From Hydnum rufescens UP504 (Eukaryota; Basidiomycota; Agaricomycetes; Cantharellales; Hydnaceae): a DNA stretch of 18,187 nt. The DNA is taken from positions 15,115 to 33,301 of the forward strand of contig MU129097.1 of assembly GCA_014904985.1 (NCBI GenBank), given 5' to 3'. Below are positions 8,556 to 17,767 of the stretch, piece by piece. Every line of letters starts with the position of its first letter. Position 1 is the first letter of the stretch. The translations under genes and the position numbers were made by a program. The notes beneath the pieces were generated by a model, which was not told the DNA's origin, made no database searches, and saw only the letters and a list, made by a program, of their open reading frames with translations.

Positions 8556-11141
8556 ATGGCTCCTCCATGGTGGGCTGAGGGCACAAGTCAACTCAATTGG
8601 CTCCACCAGCATGGTCCCTTCATATCAAGCTGCTGTGCACAGAAAGACCAAAGTTCTGTTCTCGAAAGACTCTATCATGACTGGTTTGAGGAATATCACT
8701 GGAGCCTTGATATTAGGGCCGAGCCCAATCCCATGATGGTATATATTGAGCCTGTGGACAAAGAGGGAATTTTAAGAAAAAACAAAGCCATTATCTTTAG
8801 AAAAGAGGTACATTCACATTTTATTTTCTTTGCCACCCTAATTTTTCTCATCATATATACAGTCAATAGCTCAGTGGTACTGGAATAGATATGATGACTC
8901 AAACTCCAGGAAGCTGAAGGTCGTTTCCCACAATACTTTCCCCACTGTCAATGCCAGCAATCTCCTCTTGGCGAGTAAGGTCAGATCGTTGGCCAAGATG
9001 AAACTGAAAATTGCCCAGGTCAAGCACATCTATTTGGCAAAATATTATGTGAATAAAATATGACCACTTCTCAATGCGCACTGGGCCCAAGAAAAGGGAA
9101 AGATGGGCCCGAATGGCAAGCCCATTAGCAAGATTTCAGTATCCCAGGCCCTAACGAAAGAAATGTGGGAAAATGAGTCTCCAGAGGTTCGTGCCCAGGT
9201 CAAGATGGAGCACCAGAGCCAATACAAAGAAGCCATAGAGGAATATGAACATGTTCAATTAATTGGTTCTCAGTCTCCGCAGCAATTTCAGAAGTAAGTC
9301 TTTCACTTGGATAACTGCCTCCCAGCAATCTAATAGTTTTACAGTGCCATAGACCATCTGTATACCTACCTCCAGCAGGTTTCCATGGTGGTTACTGATC
9401 ATACTGGCTTCATGATCACAATTGTTGTTGGTGGGCCTTCACCTGCCGCCAGCAGTGAGCTTATCACAAGCCAGTAAGTGGTGGAAATACATATATTTAT
9501 CAGGCGGGTTTGCTTACATCTAATGTTTAGTGTGCATAAGGGAGAAATTGCAGGTGATAACCCAATTGACTTTGGCAGTTATGCACATGAGACCTTCAAT
9601 GATGTTTTAATGCCAAAATTCACTGAGTTCCTTATGAAAATGTTTTGTAAGTTTCTATTTGTATGTTTCTCATGAAGCCTGCTGATAATTCTTATGCAGC
9701 TCAGGACATATGCGATGCACAATCATTGATGCCACTGAAGTCAGCCACCCCTGCAGCAGTGTTGCTGGTTACCAATGGCTGTAGTAACCCGACCCCAGCC
9801 CTGACTATTGCTACTCCTATGAGCACACTGGGAGCCACATCTGTCACTATGGAACACAACCCTACAGCATCCACACATTCTTCCACTCCCCCATTGGCAC
9901 ATGGCCCCGCCACACCCTCTGCTAGTGGTCTGGACGATGGGGACAGAATTGGCAGGTTAGCAGGTGGGGATGATGCCTGTGGCTTTGACAGCAAGGATGA
10001 AACTGGCCTAGATGATGGCATCACTGACCATGGTAGTGAGGACAAGCAAGCTGCATTTAATTGGCAGCCAGATCACTGGTCCTTGCCCTGCACCCAAGTG
10101 TCTCACACAGACACCTTGTCCAATATGTCATCCCCATTGTTGTTGTCGTCTACATTGTCACCATTGTCAGTAACCTCTGCATTGCCAGGAACGGGGGTAT
10201 TGTTGTCACCAGGAACAACTCATGGATTATCTTCTGTCTTTCTGACTCCCTCTGTGACTTCTGATGCCGCACACAGTGGAACAATTCCATGATGTTCAAA
10301 GAGCAATCAGAAGCACTATGGTGCTAAGCATAAGGCATGCACATCGGACATATCAGCAATGATGTCCCCTCCCCACCCCAAAAAATGTATGACTCCTGAC
10401 GAATCTCCTACCGAATCTTCGCCAGACTCTCTGAGTCAATTGTCAGATGATTGAGTCCAGTCTTTTCCGGAAAAGCAGATCTGTCCTTCAGACCCCCTGG
10501 CTTCATCGCAGGGATCTCGAAGGCCTAAGAAACACCTTCCCAACCTGATGTCGAAAACCTCAGACTCCAGAGACAACATTAAATGGTATGCAGACCACCT
10601 GGAGTGCATGGACGAGCTCATATCCTCAAAGGAATGGAGTGTTCTTCTCGCCAATTGGATCCTTATTGAAGACCTTCTAGGCAACTTGAAAGAAAGCATA
10701 GGTCCCAGTACCTATTCTTATGCTTTTGTTTGACACTGATTCGACACTTACGTACAGACTTCTTGACTCTCTACTGAGCACTGTCCAATTGCTATCCACC
10801 AATGGGTCAAATGCACTCAGAGTCTTACTTGGATGCCCAATTTATCAGATGTGCACACTCTAAGTGTGTATGGAAATGATTGTTGGGATTGGTGGACATT
10901 TTGTCAACCTAAATGGAGGATCAAGAAGCCCAATAGCAAAGAGTTTGTGCATTCTGATGGTAATGGAGACTGGTTGTCCCTGCTTGTTGGTGGAAACAAC
11001 AGCTTGCTGTTGCACGTTATGTCCTTGGCATGGTGGGGGAATGCCTGCCTTAACAATGCGAAAGAGAAGAAAAAGTGGACTTCTGCAGTCAAAGAAGTCT
11101 CATGGGTGTTCCACTGCATGCACATATTGCATGCGAAGTAG
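8556..11141 (+). pseudogene. Six-exon Agaricomycete lineage-expanded hypothetical protein, with 3 in-frame TGA
   Basis: ATG 8556 has a good context (CCACAATGGC). Proposed exons: 8556-8807, 8863-9293, 9345-9473, 9531-9646, 9700-10727, 10779-11141, with introns of 51-57 nt. The first three donors/acceptors are clear (GTACAT..ACAG, then GTAAGT..ACAG and GTAAGT..TTAG with CTAAT branches), as is GTAAGT..GCAG. The last (GTTTGA..GAG) is weaker. The exons total 2,319 nt and stay in one frame. Segments in order: WAEGTSQLNWLHQH..LYHDWFEEYHW; PLLNAHWAQ..NGKPISKISVSQALTKEMWE; VVTDHTGFMITIVVGGP; GEIAGDNPIDFGSYAHETF..FTEFL; a Ser/Thr-rich acidic linker; WDWWTFCQPKWR..GDWLSLLVGG..LAWWG. The order resembles a large family of unknown function in mushroom fungi. 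In-frame TGA at 9061, 10290 and 10452 interrupt it; at 9061 Arg (CGA) is the natural residue. I infer a recently dead gene. Confidence 0.75.
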
Positions 11142-11248
11142 ATACTTCTCCCTCCATTGGTTCCTGTTTCACTTCCTCTATGTAGTCTAGCTAAGCTGCA
11201 ACTCCAATAAAATTTTCATGAAAATCATCTAAGTTACATTATTTCCAG

Positions 11249-11379
11249 CCTGTATTCCTGGCATTGAGTCCTTATACCTGAGTACAGTACAAGTTGAAGA
11301 TGTCACCACCAAGACTGACACCATGATCAAGGAAGTTGAAGATGATGGATGCAGCAAGAAAAAGAAGACAAAGCAGTGA
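11249..11379 (+). other. Possible 3' terminal exon with Lys-rich tail
   Basis: After an acceptor-like TTATTTCCAG ending at 11248, one frame is open to TGA 11377-11379. It encodes VEDVTTKTDTM..EVEDDGCSKKKKTKQ, a plausible basic tail for the preceding gene, whose relatives often end in Lys/Arg-rich tails. No donor gives the right phase cleanly: the GTAGAT at 11138 is off by one. The link is therefore tentative. Confidence 0.3.
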
Positions 11380-11748
11380 GGTCAAGAATGAGAATCAAGG
11401 TCCCACCCTGATGATGCCCACTTGATGCATGACATGTGACTAAAGACTGCCCGCTCCTCTTTCTACGAGGGTCCTAGCAATGACTAGCAGGCTGCCTCAC
11501 TGTGCATATCCTCTCTGCTGAAGGTCAATCCTGTTCTGGGTAATCTGAATCAGTAAGTGTCACAATATCATGCATGTCTGCACCATTCCCAATTGTACCC
11601 TAGTGACCAAGCTGAAGACCTCTTCCCCCTGCTCATCCTGCTACTTCCCCACCTCTCCCAGGCCTCAGAGTGTTAGTGTTGGGCTAGGAATGGCTGTACA
11701 GGTGCTTTCAGCTATTATGTAATCCAATGCTGTATTTTGACAGACAAA
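11380..11748. other. No recognisable feature
   Basis: Mixed-composition sequence with a pyrimidine-rich patch near 11620-11665. No coding or repeat signal. Confidence 0.4.
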
Positions 11749-11861
11749 TATAGTAATTCCTAGTATAGTAATTCCCAATATAGTAATGCCTAGTATAGTA
11801 ATTCCTAATATAGTAATGCCTAATATAGTAATTCCCAATATGGTAATTCCTAATATGGTAA
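11749..11861. repeat. 15-bp tandem repeat, about 7.5 copies
   Basis: Unit ATAGTAATTCCTAAT with variants (CCTAGT, CCCAAT, ATGCC; the last units have TATGG). Because 15 is a multiple of 3 it gives open frames on both strands (repeating IVIPN on plus and GITIL on minus), which are artefacts of the repeat. Confidence 0.92.
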
Positions 11862-12034
11862 CCAAGTATTATATGGGCAGTGATAAGGAAGGGAATGGTG
11901 CTGTCAGGCTATTTCATGGTATCAATGGTATTGATATGCCCCAATATATCAGGCATGGTAAGTTACCTTGTGGTAGTTAGCAGGGTTTATATATGACTTA
12001 ACAATGGTACCATACCATGTTTGATATATCCATA

Positions 12035-12846
12035 CTACAGTATGGGCTGGCATGGGGGGTTTGTTGAGGATGGAGGGGATGTTGATGATGAGGGGTTCGT
12101 GGCGCAAGGTGTGCTGCGATCCGAGGTTCTCATGGCTTTGAGTTCCTCTTGGCGCTCCCAGTACCGGCCATCAAATCTTAGTGCAGCTTGGTACATGCCT
12201 TGGAGTTTTGTGGGCTTGCCATCTCACAAGATGTTGTCCTGCAGATGGTTCAGTAAGCCTTGGTAGAACTGCAAGCGGAGTGCGTTGTCATTCCACCTGG
12301 TGAGGCTTGCTACTTCCTTGAACTGGTTGATGTAGCAGAGGACATGGTGGTTGTTGTTCATCTTGAGCGCACATAGTTTTTTCTCTTGAGTCATGACCTC
12401 GTCTGGGTCTCTGAAGTATGTGTGGAGCTCTTTCTCGAAGAGCATCCAGCTGGAGAGTGTGGGGATTCCTCCGTCTCCATGATGAGGCATTGGAACCATT
12501 GCCTTGCTGTATCTGCGAGATATGATCTGGCCCAGATGATGCACACGCTCTCTAGTGTGAATCGCGACAGTTGCAATTGGAACACCATTTTTCAGTGCAC
12601 AAGGAATCTGTATAGTTTAGAGGGGTCATGCCCCAAGAACATCTCTGGCTCTTTGATTTTGGGTTTGTGAAGTGCGTGTCCCGAGGGTGCGGAGGGTTGG
12701 GCAATTGTTGCTGTTTCGCAGTATTGCAGAGTGGTGGGGAGGTGTTTGAGTCTGGCTCCTCGATGGTCCATGCCTGGAGTTGGGGCTCTGAACACAGAGC
12801 CCAGGCAGGGGGGGTGGAGTGTGCATCCTTGAACATTGCGCATCAC
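12035..12846 (-). pseudogene. gag: Broken Ty3/gypsy retrotransposon gag
   Basis: Minus-strand order: KIKEPEMFLGHDPSKLYRFL (about 12665-12606), then FTLESVCIIWARSYLADTARQWF, SSWMLFEKELHTYFRDPDEV, KMNNNHHVLCYINQFKEVA, NDNALRLQFYQGLLNHLQD, and after a stop DGKPTKLQGM..RYWERQEEL, ending at TAG 12037-12035. This is the Retrotrans_gag (capsid) architecture of fungal Ty3/gypsy elements, including the Y..F..L / LR..F..GL core and the RYWER motif. Lesions: in-frame TGA at 12594-12592 and 12226-12224, and a one-base shift near a C-run (GGGG at 12461-12464 on plus). No zinc knuckle, protease, RT or integrase follows, and no LTRs are visible, so this is an isolated fragment. Confidence 0.85.
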
Positions 12847-13208
12847 AGAGTTGGTTGTGCAATGTTGCTAGGTGGTGCATATGTGACTGAATTGCCTCAC
12901 AGTGTGTTGTTGAGGTTTTGAGGTGGAAACTCATTGTTTTCCTCAGGCACCTCAGTCAGCCACTTGGGCTGACCTTAATAGGCGGGACAAATCCCTCATC
13001 TAGTCAGCCTAAGAGGCCTGTTTTTTCTTTGATGTCAATTGACAATCTTTGGATGTCAAATTGACATCTTTCTCAACACTTAGCAGACTATCCGGGGTTA
13101 TCGGGCATTAGGATTATTGGCTTATTATTATTATACTATTATATGGAGTAGTACAGTCTGTAGGCCTACACCTATGCTAAAATCTAACACCTTGGATTCA
13201 CACACATC
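12847..13208. other. Gag-proximal spacer with paired dyads
   Basis: Minus frames continue a Thr/His/Pro-rich stretch to about 12934 that may be the degenerate N-terminal part of gag. At 13031-13070 two adjacent related dyads occur, GATGTCAATTGAC and GATGTCAAATTGACATC, in a direct repeat of about 21 bp. Nothing else is recognised. Confidence 0.45.
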
Positions 13209-13487
13209 TGCCGCAGCAGGTATGTGGGCCTTCGTTTGCCCCTTCACACGGGCCTGGTTCATGTGTTTGCATGCCTTCATGGCTGCATGGGTTCTCACGT
13301 TGCCGCAGCGGGTGTGTAGGCCTTCATTTGCCCCTTCGTGCGGGCCCCCAGTTCGTGTGTTTGCACGTCTTCACGGCTGCGTGGGTTCTCGTGTTGCCGC
13401 AGCGGGTGTGTGGGCCTTCATTTGCCCCTTCGTGCGGGCCCCGGTTCGTATGTTTGCGTGCCTTCGTGGCTGCAGTGGGTTCTTGTG
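13209..13487. repeat. Three-unit 92-94 bp tandem repeat
   Basis: Units start with TGCCGCAGC at 13209, 13301 and 13395. Each runs through GGGCCTTC.TTTGCCCCTTC, GGGCC, GTTTGC, and GGCTGC.TGGGTTCT. The first unit has several TpG/CpA where the others have CpG. Parts of the unit (CGCAGCGGGTGTGT and the GTTTGCGTGC blocks) recur in the larger modules at 13488-14191, so the two arrays share an origin. Confidence 0.9.
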
Positions 13488-13537
13488 TTCGATTCCTGAC
13501 TCCACAATGTCAGGGTGGGACACTTATGGAAAATAAT

Positions 13538-13619
13538 CTGTTAGTTAAAGTAAAACCTGCGCAAAACGAGCAGCAGCGGCTGCTCTTTTTGCACATTTGT
13601 AGCTATTAAAAAAACTTAC
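13538..13619 (-). other. Intron-like segment A with hairpin
   Basis: 82 nt: GTAAGT donor at 13619 and branch CTAAC immediately followed by AG at 13538, an unusually short branch-to-acceptor distance. The hairpin at 13559-13594 pairs 14 of 16 positions around an AGCG loop. Confidence 0.5.
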
Positions 13620-13799
13620 CTTATATTGGGGCGGGTGTGTAGCTCCCTCGTTTACTCTGTGGCTGCGTGCATGCGTTGCCCTTCGTTTGTTTGCGTGCTT
13701 GCGTGTAATTGGGTGCTGGGTTTCATTGCGATTCTGGCGGGTCTGTGGGTTGGAGCTCACGGCCGGGTGACTTCGCACGTTGGGATGGGACATCTGGAC

Positions 13800-13907
13800 C
13801 TAGGATAGGAAATAGGAAATATGTTAGTTAAGATTAAAACTTGCGCAAAAAAGAGCAGCGACTGCTGCACTTTTTGCGCGTTCGTAGCTATTAAAAAAAA
13901 TACATAC
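13800..13907 (-). other. Intron-like segment B with hairpin
   Basis: 108 nt: GTATGT donor at 13907, branch CTTAACTAAC (13832-13823), acceptor TATCCTAG at 13800. The hairpin is at 13843-13879. Confidence 0.6.
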
Positions 13908-14076
13908 CTTATATTGCCACACCCACCGCAGCGGGTGCTGCCTATTTTTCTCTGTGGCTTCATGTATGTCATTTGTTGCGCTTTCCGTTTGGCATGTTTT
14001 CGGTTAGCACTTCGTCATTTGGACCCTAACACAGGGCCCTCGGGTTTTTGTTTGGGTCTCTGAACCAGGCCAGGAT

Positions 14077-14191
14077 CTAAAATAATAAAAGAACAACGTT
14101 AGTAATGATATTCAAAGCAGCGCAAAAAGTGCAGCTTTTGCTGCTCTATTTGCGCCGTCGTATCTACTACAATCCAAAAAAAAAAACTTAC
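14077..14191 (-). other. Intron-like segment C with hairpin
   Basis: 115 nt: GTAAGT donor at 14191, an optimal TACTAAC branch (14104-14098) and acceptor TTATTTTAG at 14077. The hairpin at 14120-14155 pairs GCGCAAAAAGTGCAGC with GCTGCTCTATTTGCGC. Confidence 0.6.
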
Positions 14192-14354
14192 CTCATATGA
14201 CCACACTCCCACATCAACGGGTGTGGTCGTCTGTACCTGCCTTTCTAGGCGGCTCCCTGTTTAGTTGGTTCAGGGTATGTAGTTGCAAGGAGAGCACAAC
14301 TCAACGTCGGCAACTGCCGGAGAAATCTATTAACGAAATATGTACTGGAAAATA

Positions 14355-16776
14355 TTATAGCATCGGGCACAATAACAAATCTTGATTTTCAGACATATCA
14401 AGGTCTGGGAATTGAGAGAAGTCAAGATTAAGTGTGTTGGCAGGGGGACCGGCTGGGTTGACAAAGTCAAGCAAATTTGTCCCCTCGTTAGGATTCAAAC
14501 CGTTCATGTCGAAGTGAATCTGCTTGTCGAAGTCAAAGTTGTACTTGGTCAGGGATGGGTCGAACAACGTCCCCGGTGCAAACTTTGCAAACATGTTGGA
14601 TTGTAAGGGTTCCGGTGGCGCAGAAACTTGGTGATCCTCAAGGCTCTCACCTCCCACCAATGGCTCAGGGCTCTCACCTCCAACCAATGGCTCAGGACTC
14701 TCATCCTCATCTATAATTGGATTTGAAAGCACCTTCCTCCTCTTTCCCTTCCCCGACCCACCCCCAGGTACTTCTTTCCTCTTCCGTCGTTTTCCCGCTT
14801 CCCTAGCCTGTTCTCCTGAAGTCCCAACATTGCCAGAGGCAACAGATTTTTGTTTCCCGATATACTCATGCCAGTCCGCTACAGACAACATCGAGTTGTT
14901 GTTGTCTCTGATGAGACAAGTATCATCCGAAATGTCCTCACTGGCCAGTATGTCAAGCCGTTTAACTACAAGGCGCTTGTGCTCCTCCACAGCAAACAAC
15001 CGATTCCACAAGTTGGTCCAATGTTCCGTCCGCAGTGAGGATACGATCAACCCAAGTACACTAGGAAACTCGGATTTCGATGGCCAGCCAGAGATGTATA
15101 AACGATGTCGAATAAGGAACGCCGGGATTGTGCTCCAAGGAAACTTCGGCCCAATTGCTGCGTCATTTTGTTCTTCAAAAATCCGAGTGAGTTCAGCAGT
15201 ACAGGCCGTCCGCCTGCCATGCATGTCAGGAGGAAGTCGTTTTGGAGCCGTTGTTAAATGTATTCCTGTCTCCCCTTGTGCCACAAGGATATGCGAATGG
15301 ATTTTGGGGAGGAGTGTGGATGTGGGCGGAAATACCGCCTTAATCCACTGTTTCATTGCCGGCGATCCACATATAACTGCATTATGCTTGGATGCAGCTA
15401 GGTCTGGATGCCCCGAAACAAGGAAGGCGGCGACATGGATATTCATCCATGTGGCAGACAACGCATCATCCGTCCAACGACGCTTTAAGGAGTTGAGCTG
15501 ACTCCTGATATCTGCAGGGCTCAACCCAACCTTCTTTGCAAAGCCCGACTTGAGTTTCTTATGCTCTGCCACCAATTCCTGGGCCTCTTGCTTCCATTCG
15601 GACGACTCTGCTCCGCCATGTGATGCGATCAAGGCCTGATATGCAGGCTTAATAACCTCAGCAACGTACTGGTGATGGGGACTGGGTCTCCTTCTGAGGA
15701 TCCTCAGGATGTTTACTCTGGAATGCATTCCAAGCATTTCCACCAACTCGTCGCTCCTTCGTTGCAATAATGAGGTTTGCAATCTGCATCACGGAGTCTA
15801 GAGGGCGCTTCCAGTCCTTTGCACGCTGTCGCAACCCAAGCATCAGGGACTTGGTAAGACCCTGGACCTCCAAGATTTGTTCTCGTGTAAAATGACCGCC
15901 AGACATCATGGACGTGACAAACTCCTCATCTGCATCATCTTCGATGTCTTCATCTTGCCCCGAAGTGGCACCCTTGTCTTGTTCATCATCTACTCGTTCA
16001 TCCGGATTGTAAAAGAGAGCATCATTATCACCATTGTCAACTTGGGAAGCTCCATCGGATAGAAACAATGGTTCCTTCAAACGGCGAACACTGTCCTCAC
16101 GGTCAGCATCCAGGGGGAAAGACCTCCTGGATGAAGTTGATGAAGGTGAGCGAAAAGACAGCGAAGAGGGATGGGCAGATCGCGAAGGTGAACAGGCAGA
16201 TCGCGAAGGTGAACGGGCAGATCGCAAAGGCGAATGGGCAGATCGCAAAGACGAACGAGCGGATTGCAAAGGCAAACGGGAGGATGGCGAAGGCAAACAG
16301 ACAGACGGTGAAGGCAAACAGACAGATGGCGAAGGCAAACGGACAGGTCGCGAGGGCGCATTAGCAGGCAGCAAAGGCGTACGAGTTCCAGATGGTTTGG
16401 CCAACCGGTTTTCACGACGAGGCAGACCAGAACGTTCAGTTTCCATTGACTCGGATTGGTCTAACCGGTTCTCATGACGAGGAAAACCAGTACACTCTCC
16501 AAGTGCTTTATTAGACATAGCTGCAGTCGGGTGTGTGATTTTCCCGAACTCCACAAGCCGTGCCCTTGTATCTAACTCTATGTATGGACGCAACTGCTGT
16601 AGTGAAGAAACAGTTGCATTGGAGGCAGGCGGACTGCCATTGCCTCGGGGCTTGGGCTTTGGTAGGTCTTTAAATTCTTGGGGGGCATTTTGACGGCACG
16701 AGAGCAGAAGAGTCAACACGGCAAACTTTTGAGGTAGGTCTCTTGAGTTGTAGAGAAGTGAAGATGGACCACACAA
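14355..16776 (-). CDS. Agaricomycete-type hypothetical protein, about 800 codons, one frameshift
   Basis: Frame one runs from ATG 16776 to about 15680; frame two continues to the stop at 14355. The join lies at a C-run (GGGG 15677-15680 on plus). Removing one base makes the reading ..QKETQSHHQYVAEVIKPAYQA, so either a true +1 insertion or a base-calling error splits one gene. Residues 131-200 are a Ser/Arg/Pro heptad region coded by 21-bp repeats. An acidic stretch follows (about 235-275), then TREQILEVQGLTKSLMLGLR and NAWNAFQSKHP, an HMG-box-like pattern. The second half has WMNIHVAAFLVSGHPDL, EHWTNLWNRLF, a basic NLS-like KRRKRK..KGKRRK (14733-14792 on plus) and an Asp/Phe/Asn-rich C-terminus. 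The overall order recalls lineage-expanded mushroom proteins, possibly transposon-derived and nuclear; no function is known to me. It is more intact and CpG-richer than everything to its left. Confidence 0.7.
14642..14695. repeat. 27-bp tandem duplication inside the gene
   Basis: Units at 14642-14668 and 14669-14695, plus a partial third copy. They encode repeated SPEPLVGGE on the minus strand, between the NLS-like segment and the C-terminus. Confidence 0.9.
16175..16384. repeat. 21-bp tandem repeat, 10 units, coding
   Basis: Unit GCAGATCGCGAAGGTGAACRG and variants. On the minus strand it codes heptads of the type PSRSA.S / PLRSARS in the gene at 14355-16776. Since 21 is divisible by 3, the plus strand is also open here (repeating ADREGER) and gives a spurious 147-codon frame. 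Confidence 0.92.
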
Positions 16777-16859
16777 TCTTATGTGTGTCCCCTACTCAAC
16801 TTCTTTGTTTGTCGCCTAGTTGAAGTAGAAGCGCAAGGTAAAATCGCCGATACAATTCC

Positions 16860-17200
16860 AGTCTCACAGCTTCGTTTGAGGCCAAGTTAATAAAAGGTTT
16901 GATGAATAGCACGAGGGCAAACACAAGAATATGTGCCTACAACCCCGCAGCTGGTGCTACGTGTACAAGTGTGTCGAGGGTGGTGAGTGTGTAAGTGTGC
17001 TGACCTGTATCGAGCGAAAATCAGGGGATCCTCCAAGGTGTACATGGAGATTAGATGCAACGGAGCGCAACTTACAACTTTGTTTGAAGCTCAAGTAATA
17101 AAATGTTTGATGGACCAGCGCGAGGGCAAACACAATTGTATGTGTCTACAACCCCGCGACTGGTGTTATCGGAGCGTATGGACAACGAAGCGCGATTGAG
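16860..17200. repeat. Diverged direct repeat, period about 209 bp
   Basis: TTTGAGGCCAAGTTAATAAA..GTTTGATG..CGAGGGCAAACACA..TGTGCCTACAACCCCGCAG (from about 16872) recurs as TTTGAAGCTCAAGTAATAAA..GTTTGATG..CGAGGGCAAACACA..TGTGTCTACAACCCCGCGA (from about 17081). It lies just upstream of the minus-strand gene starting at 16776, so it may form its promoter region; that role is inferred. Confidence 0.8.
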
Positions 17201-17279
17201 TCGAGGAAAAAAGCTTGAATTCAACAACTCAACACCAAGTTTGCTTCCGACATTACATTTATTAACGCATAAAATTTAT

Positions 17280-17470
17280 GATGTGAAGTAACAAAGGTGC
17301 AAAAAAGGAGGAGGGAATAAAAAAATTAAAAGAGTTGTCACAAAGACGGAGGGAAGGTAAAGGCAGAACAAAGAAAGGGACAAAGCGTGATGAGAGGAAA
17401 GGGTATGGCGCGAAGGGTGATGAGGATTCGGCAACAAATCAAGGGAATGAGGGAGAATGATGATAACGAC
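17280..17470. other. Purine-rich tract (pyrimidine-rich on minus)
   Basis: About 190 bp strongly biased to A/G on plus, for example AAAAAAGGAGGAGGGAATAA. Minus frames here give Leu/Ser/Phe/Pro-rich low-complexity peptides and are not convincing genes. Pyrimidine tracts can sit in fungal promoters, but this one is about 500 bp from the nearest start. Confidence 0.6.
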
Positions 17471-17767
17471 ACCCATGGAAATAGGATAATCTTAGCCGGG
17501 TCGATGGATTAGAAGGCCGTTCATACAGTCAGGCTAAATCATCTCCAAAATGACTGACTTCATTCGCCCAAATTCTTATTTGGCCTCATTTCTTCATTTG
17601 CGAGCCTTCCTTGCACACATCCTGCTGGTTTCCACCTAGGCAAGCCGGCGAAAATCCGCACATCCGTACCCAACTGCCCGTCTGCCTATGGCTCCTGGAA
17701 GTGCGTGCAATACCCCCAACATCCAGTTATCGATGTATGACAAGCATCTCATCTCCAATGCGACGCA
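17471..17767. other. Downstream flank of the partial gene, maybe coding
   Basis: Beyond the TGA of the partial gene the same minus-strand frame stays open for about 46 more codons (..DNWMLGVLHALPGAIGRRAVGYG..) to a TAG near 17636. This could be former coding sequence behind a new stop, or chance. Confidence 0.3.

Larger units (their letters stand above)
13488..14191 (-). repeat. Array of three hairpin/intron-like modules (period 284-288 bp)
   Basis: Three modules each contain, on the minus strand, (A)TAT.AG then a 5' splice-site-like GTAAGT or GTATGT (starts 14191, 13907, 13619), a T-run, a GCGCAAAAAG..CTTTTTGCGC stem, a CTAAC branch motif and an AG acceptor. The sequence between modules is not consistently coding: 13908-14076 has stops in all three frames, while 13620-13799 is open for exactly 60 codons. 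Either these are related introns in the 3' region of the gene ending at 14355, or a repeat family that happens to carry full splice signals. Details follow in the three intron entries. Confidence 0.7.

Noticed and set aside
9701..10045. Minus-strand frame of 114 codons
   Set aside because: Shadow of exon 5 of the plus-strand gene, which has family-like blocks and splice sites.
11665..11865. Minus-strand frame with repeated GITIL
   Set aside because: Translation of the 15-bp minisatellite.
12386..12670. Plus-strand frame of 94 codons
   Set aside because: Antisense to the gag pseudogene, which has clear capsid motifs.
13209..13487. CRISPR array
   Set aside because: Units are contiguous 92-94 bp repeats with no spacers, and the genome is eukaryotic.
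13487..13496. GTTCGATTCC, a Pol III B-box-like word (tRNA or SINE head)
   Set aside because: No A box at proper distance, no cloverleaf, and the word is not kept in the sister modules.
13117..13609. Plus-strand frames of 112-139 codons across the 92-bp repeats
   Set aside because: Repeat-derived, two frames equally open, no domain.
16034..16477. Plus-strand frame of 147 codons
   Set aside because: It is the antisense of the 21-bp coding repeat and open only because 21 is divisible by 3.
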